From Haemophilus sp. (GTDB taxonomy: Bacteria; Pseudomonadota; Gammaproteobacteria; Enterobacterales; Pasteurellaceae): 5,808 nucleotides of DNA. The translations under genes were made by a program, and so were the position numbers. Positions 1-5,096 of this stretch are shown piece after piece (position 1 is the first letter of the stretch; every line of letters starts with the position of its first letter). Below the pieces are notes generated by a model. It worked only from the letters and a program-made list of their open reading frames with translations, had not been told where the DNA came from and did no database searches. The stretch spans positions 1 through 5,808 of the forward strand of contig JAHZCF010000127.1 in NCBI GenBank assembly GCA_019423005.1. Reading direction: 5' to 3'.

Positions 1-989
1 TTGCTGAATTAGCTTGCGTGTCGGTTGCCACTGTTTCCCGGGTGATTAATCACTCCCCATCTGTGAGTGAAAAAACCCGTTATTCAGTACAACGTGCAAT
101 GGAAGTCTTAAATTATCAACCCAATGCAAACGCACAAGCTCTGGCAGTACAAAATACTGATACCATTGGCGTGGTGGTTACTGATGTAACGGATCCGTTC
201 TTTGCTATCTTGGTTAAATCGGTCGATAAAGTTGCTGAAGAGCATCAAAAAACGATTTTGATCGGCATTGGATACCATCATGCAGAAAAAGAGCGTGAAG
301 CCATTGATACCTTGCTACGCAAGCGTTGTAGCTGTCTGGTCGTTCATTCCAAAGCCCTTTCTGACGAAGAGTTACAGCATTATTTAGAAAATGTACCCGG
401 TATGGTGGTGATTAACCGTGTGATTGCAGGCTATGAAAATCGTTGCGTCAGCCTTGATAACCGTCAAGGCACCTATCTTGCCACTGAAATGTTGATTCGT
501 TATGGCCATAAGCACATCGCCTATATTGGTTCCAATCACGGTATTTTAGATGAAACAGAACGTAAGGAAGGCTACTTAGAAGCCTTAGAAGCGCATAACT
601 TCCCCATTGTAGAACAAGCCATTGTGCATAATTCACCTGATTTTGAAGGTGGTGAAAAGGCCATGATTGATTTATTGAGCTACAACTCCAATTTAACCGC
701 TGTAGTGGCCTATAACGATACGATGGCTGCGGGAGCAATTTCCGTTTTAAATGAAAACAATATCAAAGTGCCGAAACAGTTTTCCATTGTGGGCTTTGAT
801 GATATGCCAATTGCTCGATATTTGATTCCTAAGCTTACCACTATTCGCTATCCAATTGATTTAATGGCAAATTATGCGGCAAAACTGGCTTTGAGCTTAG
901 TTGACTCGTCTATTGTTACACCGACTGTTGTCCAATTTAATCCAACCTTGGTGAGACGTTTTTCTGTAGAAAATGCAATGAAACCGTGA
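1..989 (+). CDS. galS: GalS/GalR-type LacI-family galactose repressor, 5' end cut by window edge
   Basis: Cytoplasmic DNA-binding repressor that senses galactose and controls the mgl genes beside it. The first full codon is at position 3. The frame is open there and reads AELACVSVATVSRVIN, which is the LacI-family helix-turn-helix, so a GTG at 18 is internal. By alignment with remembered E. coli GalS about 7 residues are missing, giving roughly 335 residues (GalS 346, GalR 343). The hinge-helix region NANAQALA follows the DNA-binding domain. The periplasmic-binding-protein-like sugar domain then shows DVTDPFF, VINRV, AYNDTMAAG, GFDDMPIARY and the C-terminal PTLVRRFSV. Runs such as VHSKALSD and GFDDMPIARY resemble GalS slightly more than GalR, and the position upstream of mglB matches E. 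coli galS, but Haemophilus orthologues are also named galR. The usual Gly of the HTH turn is Cys here (codon 15-17). No terminator is visible after the stop. Confidence 0.93.
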   Translation, partial: AELACVSVATVSRVINHSPSVSEKTRYSVQRAMEVLNYQPNANAQALAVQNTDTIGVVVTDVTDPFFAILVKSVDKVAEEHQKTILIGIGYHHAEKEREAIDTLLRKRCSCLVVHSKALSDEELQHYLENVPGMVVINRVIAGYENRCVSLDNRQGTYLATEMLIRYGHKHIAYIGSNHGILDETERKEGYLEALEAHNFPIVEQAIVHNSPDFEGGEKAMIDLLSYNSNLTAVVAYNDTMAAGAISVLNENNIKVPKQFSIVGFDDMPIARYLIPKLTTIRYPIDLMANYAAKLALSLVDSSIVTPTVVQFNPTLVRRFSVENAMKP

Positions 990-1003
990 CGGAGATCACA
1001 AAT
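982..1003. promoter_or_regulatory. Predicted upstream CRP (cAMP receptor protein) site
   Basis: The core CGTGA-CGGAGA-TCACA at 985-1000 matches the CRP consensus TGTGA-N6-TCACA at 9 of 10 positions. The TGA stop of the repressor gene (987-989) is part of the left half-site. Its centre, 992.5, is exactly 50 bp upstream of the second CRP site, or about -91.5 from the start site predicted at 1084. CRP sites near -91 are known to act together with a site at -41.5. Seen: the motif. Inferred: binding and activation of mgl. Confidence 0.8.
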
Positions 1004-1015
1004 TTAAACATTGCT

Positions 1016-1031
1016 ATGTAATCGTTTTCAT
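1016..1031. promoter_or_regulatory. Predicted GalS/GalR operator of the mgl promoter
   Basis: The 16-mer ATGTAATCGTTTTCAT fits the known GalR/GalS operator GTGKAANCGNTTNCAC at every defined position except the outermost G and C. It is an imperfect palindrome around the central CG. The centre, 1023.5, lies about -60.5 from the predicted start, the same place as the external operator of the E. coli gal promoter (from memory). It sits between the two CRP sites and touches the edge of the downstream one, so repressor binding could block or remodel CRP-RNA polymerase contacts. The adjacent galS product is the obvious ligand-responsive partner. Confidence 0.85.
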
Positions 1032-1053
1032 TTATGTGAGTTTGATCACAGAT
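1032..1053. promoter_or_regulatory. Predicted promoter-proximal CRP site of mglBAC
   Basis: TGTGA-GTTTGA-TCACA at 1035-1050 is a perfect match to the 10 conserved bases of the CRP consensus. Its centre, 1042.5, is 41.5 bp upstream of the start site predicted from the -10 box, the class II activator position in which CRP overlaps the -35 region. This agrees with catabolite control of mgl in E. coli. Confidence 0.9.
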
Positions 1054-1084
1054 TAACAATTTTGATTTCGTTATGATGGATTCA
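1049..1084 (+). promoter_or_regulatory. Predicted mglB promoter (class II CRP-dependent)
   Basis: TATGAT at 1072-1077 matches the -10 consensus TATAAT at 5 of 6 bases. With a 17-base spacer the -35 hexamer would be CAGATT (1049-1054), a poor match to TTGACA that overlaps the CRP site, as expected of an activator-dependent promoter. The start is predicted near 1084, leaving an untranslated leader of about 84 bases. A second TATATA with an extended TG (1117-1125) lies inside the leader and could be a minor start. Confidence 0.75.
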
Positions 1085-1155
1085 GTTGCAATAGATGTAC
1101 GCAACATTCCTCTATTTGGTATATAAAAATCAACAATAAAATCTCTTTCTCTAAT

Positions 1156-1160
1156 AGGAG
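1156..1160 (+). promoter_or_regulatory. Ribosome binding site of mglB
   Basis: AGGAG ends 7 bases before the ATG at 1168. This is a strong Shine-Dalgarno match and fixes the mglB start at the head of a clear signal peptide. Confidence 0.9.
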
Positions 1161-1167
1161 CGTTTTT

Positions 1168-2163
1168 ATGAAAAAAACAGCAGTATTAAGTGCGGTCGCT
1201 TTAGCAATCGGTTTAGGTTCAGCAACTTCAGGTTTTGCAGCCGATAACCGTATTGGTGTTACCATTTATAAATATGATGACAACTTCATGTCATTAATGC
1301 GTAAAGAAATCGATAAAGAAGCGAAAGCTCTTGGCGGTATTGAGTTATTAATGAATGACTCTCAAAATGCACAATCTATTCAAAACGACCAAGTAGATGG
1401 TTTGCTTTCTAAAGGTGTAAAAGCCCTAGCCATTAACTTAGTAGACCCAGCAGCAGCTTCAACTGTTATTAAGAAAGCTAAACAAGATGACATTCCTGTT
1501 GTTTTCTTCAATAAAGACCCAGGTGCAAAAGCAATTGGTAGCTACGATCACGCTTACTATGTTGGTACCGATCCGAAAGAATCAGGTTTAATCCAAGGTG
1601 ATTTAATTGCAAAACAATGGAAAGCTATGCCAGCCTTAGACTTAAACAAAGACGGTAAAATCCAATATGTATTATTAAAAGGTGAACCTGGCCATCCAGA
1701 TGCGGAAGCACGTACTAAATATGTAATTGAACAATTAAATGCTAAAGGTATTCCAACCGAACAATTATTTATTGATACCGGTATGTGGGATGCAGCAATG
1801 GCTAAAGATAAAGTGGATGCATGGTTATCTAGCTCTAAAGCTAACGAAATTGAAATGATCATTTCAAACAATGACGGTATGGCGTTAGGTGCGTTAGAAG
1901 CAACCAAAGCACACGGTAAAAAATTACCAATCTTTGGTGTGGATGCATTACCAGAAGTACTTCAATTAATTAAGAAAGGCGAAATTGCTGGTACCGTGTT
2001 AAACGATGGTGTTAACCAAGGTAAAGCTGTTGTTCAACTTTCTGCAAACCTTGCTAACGGTAAAGCAGCAACAGAAGGTACAAAATGGAAATTAGAAAAC
2101 CGTGTTGTACGTATCCCTTATGTTGGTGTGGATAAAGATAACCTAAGTGAATTCTTAAAATAA
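1168..2163 (+). CDS. mglB: D-galactose/D-glucose/methyl-galactoside periplasmic binding protein MglB
   Basis: Periplasmic receptor that captures galactose, glucose or methyl-galactoside and delivers it to the MglA-MglC transporter; in enterobacteria it also feeds the Trg chemoreceptor. The 331 residues compare with 332 in E. coli. Residues 1-24 form a Sec signal peptide (MKK, then a hydrophobic core) with predicted cleavage GFA|ADNR. Sugar-contact positions known from E. coli are all present: D38, F40, N115, H176, D178, R182, W207, N235 and D259, the last after a one-residue deletion in the HGKKLP loop. The calcium loop is D158-N160-D162-K164-Q166 with E229. K replaces Q at loop position 7, where the main-chain carbonyl is the ligand, so calcium binding should survive. 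The gene lies 178 bases after galS and is followed by a strong hairpin, which fits higher expression than mglAC. An uptake signal lies in the signal-peptide codons. Confidence 0.97.
   Translation: MKKTAVLSAVALAIGLGSATSGFAADNRIGVTIYKYDDNFMSLMRKEIDKEAKALGGIELLMNDSQNAQSIQNDQVDGLLSKGVKALAINLVDPAAASTVIKKAKQDDIPVVFFNKDPGAKAIGSYDHAYYVGTDPKESGLIQGDLIAKQWKAMPALDLNKDGKIQYVLLKGEPGHPDAEARTKYVIEQLNAKGIPTEQLFIDTGMWDAAMAKDKVDAWLSSSKANEIEMIISNNDGMALGALEATKAHGKKLPIFGVDALPEVLQLIKKGEIAGTVLNDGVNQGKAVVQLSANLANGKAATEGTKWKLENRVVRIPYVGVDKDNLSEFLK
1188..1196 (+). repeat. DNA uptake signal sequence (USS core), forward, in mglB
   Basis: Exact AAGTGCGGT, the core of the Haemophilus-type uptake signal recognised in natural transformation. 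It is read as part of TTA-AGT-GCG-GTC, encoding Leu-Ser-Ala-Val in the hydrophobic core of the signal peptide. The bases after the core are less AT-rich than in the extended consensus, so it may be a weaker signal than the intergenic copies. Confidence 0.85.
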
Positions 2164-2191
2164 GAAAATCTATTGCTTTTCTTTAATTTTA

Positions 2192-2230
2192 GGGGGGAAA
2201 GGAAACCCAAATTCCCTTTCCCCCCTTTTT
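2192..2230 (+). terminator. Intra-operon hairpin with U-run between mglB and mglA
   Basis: GGGGGGAAAGG (2192-2202) pairs perfectly with CCTTTCCCCCC (2215-2225): an 11-bp stem with eight G-C pairs and a 12-base loop, followed directly by TTTTT (2226-2230). This has the form of a Rho-independent terminator. Because mglA and mglC follow on the same strand and have no obvious promoter of their own, I infer partial termination and/or protection of the mglB mRNA 3' end from exonucleases. Both would raise MglB over MglA and MglC. Confidence 0.87.
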
Positions 2231-2233
2231 GAT

Positions 2234-2237
2234 GAGG
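2234..2237 (+). promoter_or_regulatory. Ribosome binding site deciding the mglA start
   Basis: GAGG ends 6 bases before the ATG at 2244. Two earlier in-frame starts, TTG 2229 and ATG 2232, lie in or just after the U-run of the hairpin and have only C and T runs upstream, so they lack a usable site. The GAGG begins 9 bases after the hairpin stem, so a loaded ribosome would crowd or melt that structure. Confidence 0.78.
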
Positions 2238-2243
2238 TTGGAT

Positions 2244-3758
2244 ATGACAACTCAAACCCAAGACAATGATGTACTACTGACGATGACGGATGTCAGTAAG
2301 TCTTTCCCCGGTGTAAAAGCCCTTGATCACGCCAATCTAACAGTTCGTTCTCACTCTGTTCACGCCTTAATGGGTGAAAACGGGGCGGGAAAATCGACAT
2401 TATTAAAATGCCTCTTCGGAATTTATGCAAAAGACGAAGGAGAAATTTTATTCTTAGGCAAACCTGTTGATTTTAAAACATCAAAAGAAGCCCTTGAAAA
2501 TGGGATTTCAATGGTTCACCAAGAACTTAACTTGGTGCGTCAAACTAGTGTAATGGATAACTTATGGTTAGGTCGCTACCCACTTAAAGGTCCTTTTGTG
2601 GATCACGCCAAAATGTATCGTGATACCAAAGCGATTTTCGATGAATTGGACATTGATGTTGATCCAAGAGAAAAAGTGGCCAAACTTTCCGTTTCACAAA
2701 TGCAGATGATCGAAATTGCGAAAGCGTTCTCTTATAACGCTAAAATCGTAATTATGGATGAGCCAACATCCTCACTTTCAGAAAAAGAAGTAGAACATCT
2801 TTTCAAAATTATTCAAAAATTAAAAGATCGCGGTTGTGGCATTATTTATATTTCACACAAAATGGATGAAATCTTCAAAATTTGTGATGAAATCACCATT
2901 CTTCGCGATGGTAAATGGATCAATACCGTTCAAGTTAAAGGCACCACTATGGAAGAAATCGTTTCAATGATGGTTGGCCGTGAATTAACACAACGTTTCC
3001 CAGAAAAAACAAACGTACCAAAAGAAATCACGCTTGAAGTGGAACATTTAACAGCGGTAAACCAACCGTCTATTCAAGATGTTTCCTTTAATTTACGCAA
3101 AGGTGAAATTTTAGGTATTGCGGGTCTTGTTGGTGCAAAACGAACCGATATTGTGGAAGCCATTTTTGGTGTACGCGAATTAAAAGAGGGGACGATCAAG
3201 CTCAACGGAAAAATCGTGAAAAATCATACCGCACTTGAGGCGATTAACCACGGTTTTGCTTTAGTAACTGAAGAACGTCGCTCAACCGGGATTTATTCAA
3301 ACCTAAGTATTGAATTCAACTCTTTGATTTCAAATATGAAATCTTACCTCACTCCTTGGAAATTGCTCAGCAATAAAAAAATGGCAAGCGATACACAGTG
3401 GGTGATTGATGCGATGAACGTTAAAACCCCTTCTCACAAAACAACGATTGGCTCGCTTTCTGGTGGTAACCAACAAAAAGTGATTATCGGCCGTTGGCTT
3501 TTAACCCAACCAGATATCTTAATGCTCGACGAACCAACTCGTGGTATTGATATTGGGGCAAAATTTGAAATTTATCAGCTCATTCAAGAACTCGCTAAAA
3601 AAGATAAAGGCATCATCATGATTTCATCAGAAATGCCGGAATTATTAGGCGTAACAGACCGAATTTTGGTCATGAGTAATGGTCGTGTTGCAGGCATCGT
3701 TGAAACAGCAAAAACGTCTCAAGAAGAAATTTTGCAACTTGCCGCAAAATATTTATAA
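2244..3758 (+). CDS. mglA: Galactose/methyl-galactoside ABC transporter ATP-binding protein MglA
   Basis: Cytoplasmic ATPase of the Mgl importer, in the sugar group whose two nucleotide-binding domains are fused in one chain (EC 7.5.2.11 type). From ATG 2244 it has 504 residues, against 506 in E. coli. Domain 1 has Walker A GENGAGKST (44-52), Q-loop Q93, a variant signature LSVSQ (148-152), Walker B IVIMDE with E173, and H205 in YISHK. Domain 2 has a degenerate Walker A, GLVGAKRTD (294-302), where the usual GK pair is K-R; a full signature LSGGNQQ (405-411); Walker B ILMLDE with E430; and Ser462 where the H-loop His would be. This asymmetry is normal for RbsA/MglA/AraG proteins and leaves one competent composite ATP site. 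The gene follows the mglB hairpin and lies 18 bases before mglC. An uptake core lies at 3228-3236. Confidence 0.97.
   Translation: MTTQTQDNDVLLTMTDVSKSFPGVKALDHANLTVRSHSVHALMGENGAGKSTLLKCLFGIYAKDEGEILFLGKPVDFKTSKEALENGISMVHQELNLVRQTSVMDNLWLGRYPLKGPFVDHAKMYRDTKAIFDELDIDVDPREKVAKLSVSQMQMIEIAKAFSYNAKIVIMDEPTSSLSEKEVEHLFKIIQKLKDRGCGIIYISHKMDEIFKICDEITILRDGKWINTVQVKGTTMEEIVSMMVGRELTQRFPEKTNVPKEITLEVEHLTAVNQPSIQDVSFNLRKGEILGIAGLVGAKRTDIVEAIFGVRELKEGTIKLNGKIVKNHTALEAINHGFALVTEERRSTGIYSNLSIEFNSLISNMKSYLTPWKLLSNKKMASDTQWVIDAMNVKTPSHKTTIGSLSGGNQQKVIIGRWLLTQPDILMLDEPTRGIDIGAKFEIYQLIQELAKKDKGIIMISSEMPELLGVTDRILVMSNGRVAGIVETAKTSQEEILQLAAKYL
3228..3236 (-). repeat. DNA uptake signal sequence (USS core), reverse, in mglA
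   Basis: Exact ACCGCACTT on the plus strand, so AAGTGCGGT on the minus strand. It fills three whole codons, ACC-GCA-CTT, encoding Thr-Ala-Leu (residues 329-331) in the linker before EAINHGFAL of the second ATPase domain. The remembered E. coli protein has different residues at this spot, so the uptake signal may have shaped the local sequence. Confidence 0.85.
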
Positions 3759-3765
3759 ATCATAA

Positions 3766-3769
3766 AGGA
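3766..3769 (+). promoter_or_regulatory. Ribosome binding site of mglC
   Basis: AGGA within AAAGGAA ends 7 bases before the ATG at 3777. It lies in the 18-base gap after the mglA stop, so mglC has its own site and is probably also coupled to mglA translation. Confidence 0.85.
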
Positions 3770-3776
3770 ACAAATT

Positions 3777-4787
3777 ATGAGTGCCTTACAAAAAAATAAA
3801 TCATTCGATTTCTTAAAACAAAATGCGATTTATTTTGTGTTGTTGATTTTACTTGGCATCATCATCGCACAAGATCCAACATTCTTGAATGTTCGCAACT
3901 TTAGTAACATTTTAACTCAATCATCTGTCCGTCTCATTATCGCCCTAGGTGTTGCAGGCTTGCTTATCACTCAAGGTACCGACTTGTCAGCCGGTCGCCA
4001 AGTAGGTTTAGCAGCGGTTATTTCTGCTACTCTCTTACAATCAATGGAAAACATGAACCGCGTGTTCCCTGATTTAGGTGAAATTCCTATTCCAGTAGTT
4101 ATCCTGACTGTTTGTGCGGTAGGTGCTGTAATCGGCTTAGTGAATGGTTTAGTTATCGCTTATCTCAATGTAACCCCGTTCATTGCAACCATGGGTACCA
4201 TGATCATCGTTTACGGTTTCAACTCACTTTATTATGATGGCGTAGGTGGCTCACCAATTGCAGGTTTCAGTGAATCTTTCTCTAACTTCGCACAAGGCTT
4301 CTTCAGACTTGGTTCGTTCAAATTATCCTACATCACTATTTATGCGGCGATTTGTGCATTCTTAGTTTGGGTAATGTGGAATAAAACACGCTTCGGTAAA
4401 AATATCTTTGCTATCGGTGGTAACCCTGAAGCAGCAAAAGTATCTGGCGTAAACGTAGCACGTAACCTTGTTGTGATTTACATGATTGCAGGTATGTTCT
4501 ATGCATTCGGTGGTATGTTAGAAGCTGGTCGTATCGGTAGTGCTACCAACAACCTCGGTTTCATGTATGAATTAGATGCGATTGCTGCCTGCGTAGTAGG
4601 TGGTGTATCTTTTGCTGGTGGTGTGGGTACTGTTATCGGCGTAATCACAGGTGTTATCATCTTCACCGTTATTAACTACGGTTTAACTTACATCGGTGTA
4701 AACCCTTACTGGCAATATATCATTAAAGGTAGCATTATCATCCTCGCGGTTGCTATCGACTCCTTAAAATACGCGAAGAAAAAATAA
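3777..4787 (+). CDS. mglC: Galactose/methyl-galactoside ABC transporter permease MglC
   Basis: Inner-membrane channel subunit that works as a homodimer with MglA and receives sugar from MglB. The 336 residues equal the E. coli length. After a short polar N-terminus there are many hydrophobic stretches: roughly 17-31, 51-65, 75-89, 105-130, 133-150, 184-201, 229-249, 266-298 and 312-328, some of which must hold two segments. The chain ends in a basic tail, KYAKKK, expected to be cytoplasmic. The cytoplasmic coupling loop typical of BPD_transp_2/RbsC-type permeases is visible as GGNPEAAKVSGVNV (about 214-227), the part that should dock on MglA. It is the last gene of the operon, followed after 20 bases by a terminator made of paired uptake signals. 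Nothing appears truncated or unusual. Confidence 0.96.
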   Translation: MSALQKNKSFDFLKQNAIYFVLLILLGIIIAQDPTFLNVRNFSNILTQSSVRLIIALGVAGLLITQGTDLSAGRQVGLAAVISATLLQSMENMNRVFPDLGEIPIPVVILTVCAVGAVIGLVNGLVIAYLNVTPFIATMGTMIIVYGFNSLYYDGVGGSPIAGFSESFSNFAQGFFRLGSFKLSYITIYAAICAFLVWVMWNKTRFGKNIFAIGGNPEAAKVSGVNVARNLVVIYMIAGMFYAFGGMLEAGRIGSATNNLGFMYELDAIAACVVGGVSFAGGVGTVIGVITGVIIFTVINYGLTYIGVNPYWQYIIKGSIIILAVAIDSLKYAKKK

Positions 4788-4808
4788 TTAAAAACAACAA
4801 TAAAAATA

Positions 4809-4817
4809 ACCGCACTT
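4809..4817 (-). repeat. DNA uptake signal sequence (USS core), left arm of terminator
   Basis: Exact ACCGCACTT. It forms an inverted pair with the copy at 4826-4834 and makes up most of the left arm of the mglC terminator stem. Confidence 0.92.
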
Positions 4818-4825
4818 TAGCAATA

Positions 4826-4834
4826 AAGTGCGGT
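4826..4834 (+). repeat. DNA uptake signal sequence (USS core), right arm of terminator
   Basis: Exact AAGTGCGGT followed by TTTATTTT, a good fit to the extended consensus with its AT-rich right flank. It forms the right arm of the mglC terminator stem. Confidence 0.93.
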
Positions 4835-4860
4835 TTTATTTTGAGGTAAATTCTCAAAAC

Positions 4861-4890
4861 AAAAAAGCGAGCCTCTCTGCTCGCTTTTTT
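4861..4890. terminator. Bidirectional terminator at the end of the isc operon
   Basis: AAAAAAGCGAGC (4861-4872) pairs with GCTCGCTTTTTT (4879-4890): six G-C-rich pairs extended by six A-T pairs, with loop CTCTCT. On the minus strand it lies 11 bases after the iscX stop and is followed by TTTTTT and a further T-rich stretch (4866 down to 4856), so it should end the isc transcript. On the plus strand it ends in T6 and backs up the mglC terminator. Confidence 0.9.
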
Positions 4891-4901
4891 AATCGAATCG
4901 A

Positions 4902-5096
4902 TTACTCGTATTCATCTAACCATTTCAACAAAATCGCTTCGAGAATACTCTCGTTAGATTTCATTGGATCATCATCAAAACTGTCTAGTTCACAAATCCA
5001 CTTATGCAAATCCGTGAAACGTACCGTTTTAGGATCTAAATCTGGATTACGATCATAAAGTTCTTCTGCAATAAGTTGGGCATCGGTCCATTTCAT
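4902..5096 (-). CDS. iscX: Fe-S cluster assembly accessory protein IscX
   Basis: Small acidic cytoplasmic protein (family also called YfhJ) that binds the cysteine desulfurase IscS and iron and is thought to tune sulfur transfer to IscU. The 64 residues compare with 66 in E. coli; the difference is a shorter N-terminus (MKWTD against MGLKWTD). Family marks are W3, PDLDP (18-22), KTVRFTD (23-29), W33-I-C35, FDDDP (40-44), SNE (47-49) and LEAILLKWLDE (52-62), many of them acidic residues implicated in iron and IscS binding. Its ATG shares one base with the fdx stop (TAATG on the minus strand). The nearest Shine-Dalgarno-like GAGG is 10 bases upstream inside fdx, so translation is probably coupled. 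It is the last isc gene, as in E. coli. Confidence 0.96.
   Translation of the reverse strand: MKWTDAQLIAEELYDRNPDLDPKTVRFTDLHKWICELDSFDDDPMKSNESILEAILLKWLDEYE

Larger units (their letters stand above)
4808..4841. terminator. mglC terminator built from an inverted pair of uptake signals
   Basis: AACCGCACTTTA (4808-4819) pairs with TAAAGTGCGGTT (4824-4835) in a perfect 12-bp stem closed by a GCAA (GNRA-type) loop, followed by TTTTATTTT. The flank before the stem is A-rich, so the minus strand also reads as a hairpin followed by a T-rich stretch, and the site may stop transcription in both directions. It is the first terminator after mglC. Confidence 0.93.

Noticed and set aside
18..20. GTG as the start codon of the galactose repressor.
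   Set aside because: The frame is open upstream of it and encodes the first half of the helix-turn-helix (AELAC). A start here would destroy the DNA-binding domain, so the true start lies outside the window.
448..738. Minus-strand open frame of 96 codons within the repressor gene.
   Set aside because: It lies wholly antisense to a conserved gene and has no ribosome binding site or recognisable domain.
1202..1217. Possible internal GalS operator (GCAATCGGTTTAG) within mglB, like the internal gal operator of E. coli.
   Set aside because: Only the inner AANCGNTT core fits and the outer arms do not; about one such core is expected by chance in a window this size. It also lies about 186 bp from the main operator, further than in gal.
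1071..1265. Minus-strand open frame over the mgl leader and signal peptide.
   Set aside because: It overlaps the promoter and the mglB start, with no family resemblance or supporting signals.
1557..1907. Minus-strand open frame of 116 codons within mglB.
   Set aside because: It is antisense to conserved mglB and is explained by the strong codon bias of that gene; no motif or start signal.
2229..2234. TTG 2229 or ATG 2232 as the mglA start.
   Set aside because: They lie in or just after the U-run of the hairpin with only C and T runs upstream. ATG 2244 has GAGG at 6 bases and gives the usual family length.
4122..4130. TTGTGCGGT-like sequence in mglC (near 4112-4122) as another uptake signal.
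   Set aside because: It differs from the core at two of nine positions, including the conserved AA, so it is not counted.
4828..5058. Plus-strand open frame of 76 codons across the terminator and iscX.
   Set aside because: It starts inside a terminator stem, is antisense to well-supported iscX, has a Ser/Lys-rich composition and matches no family I know.
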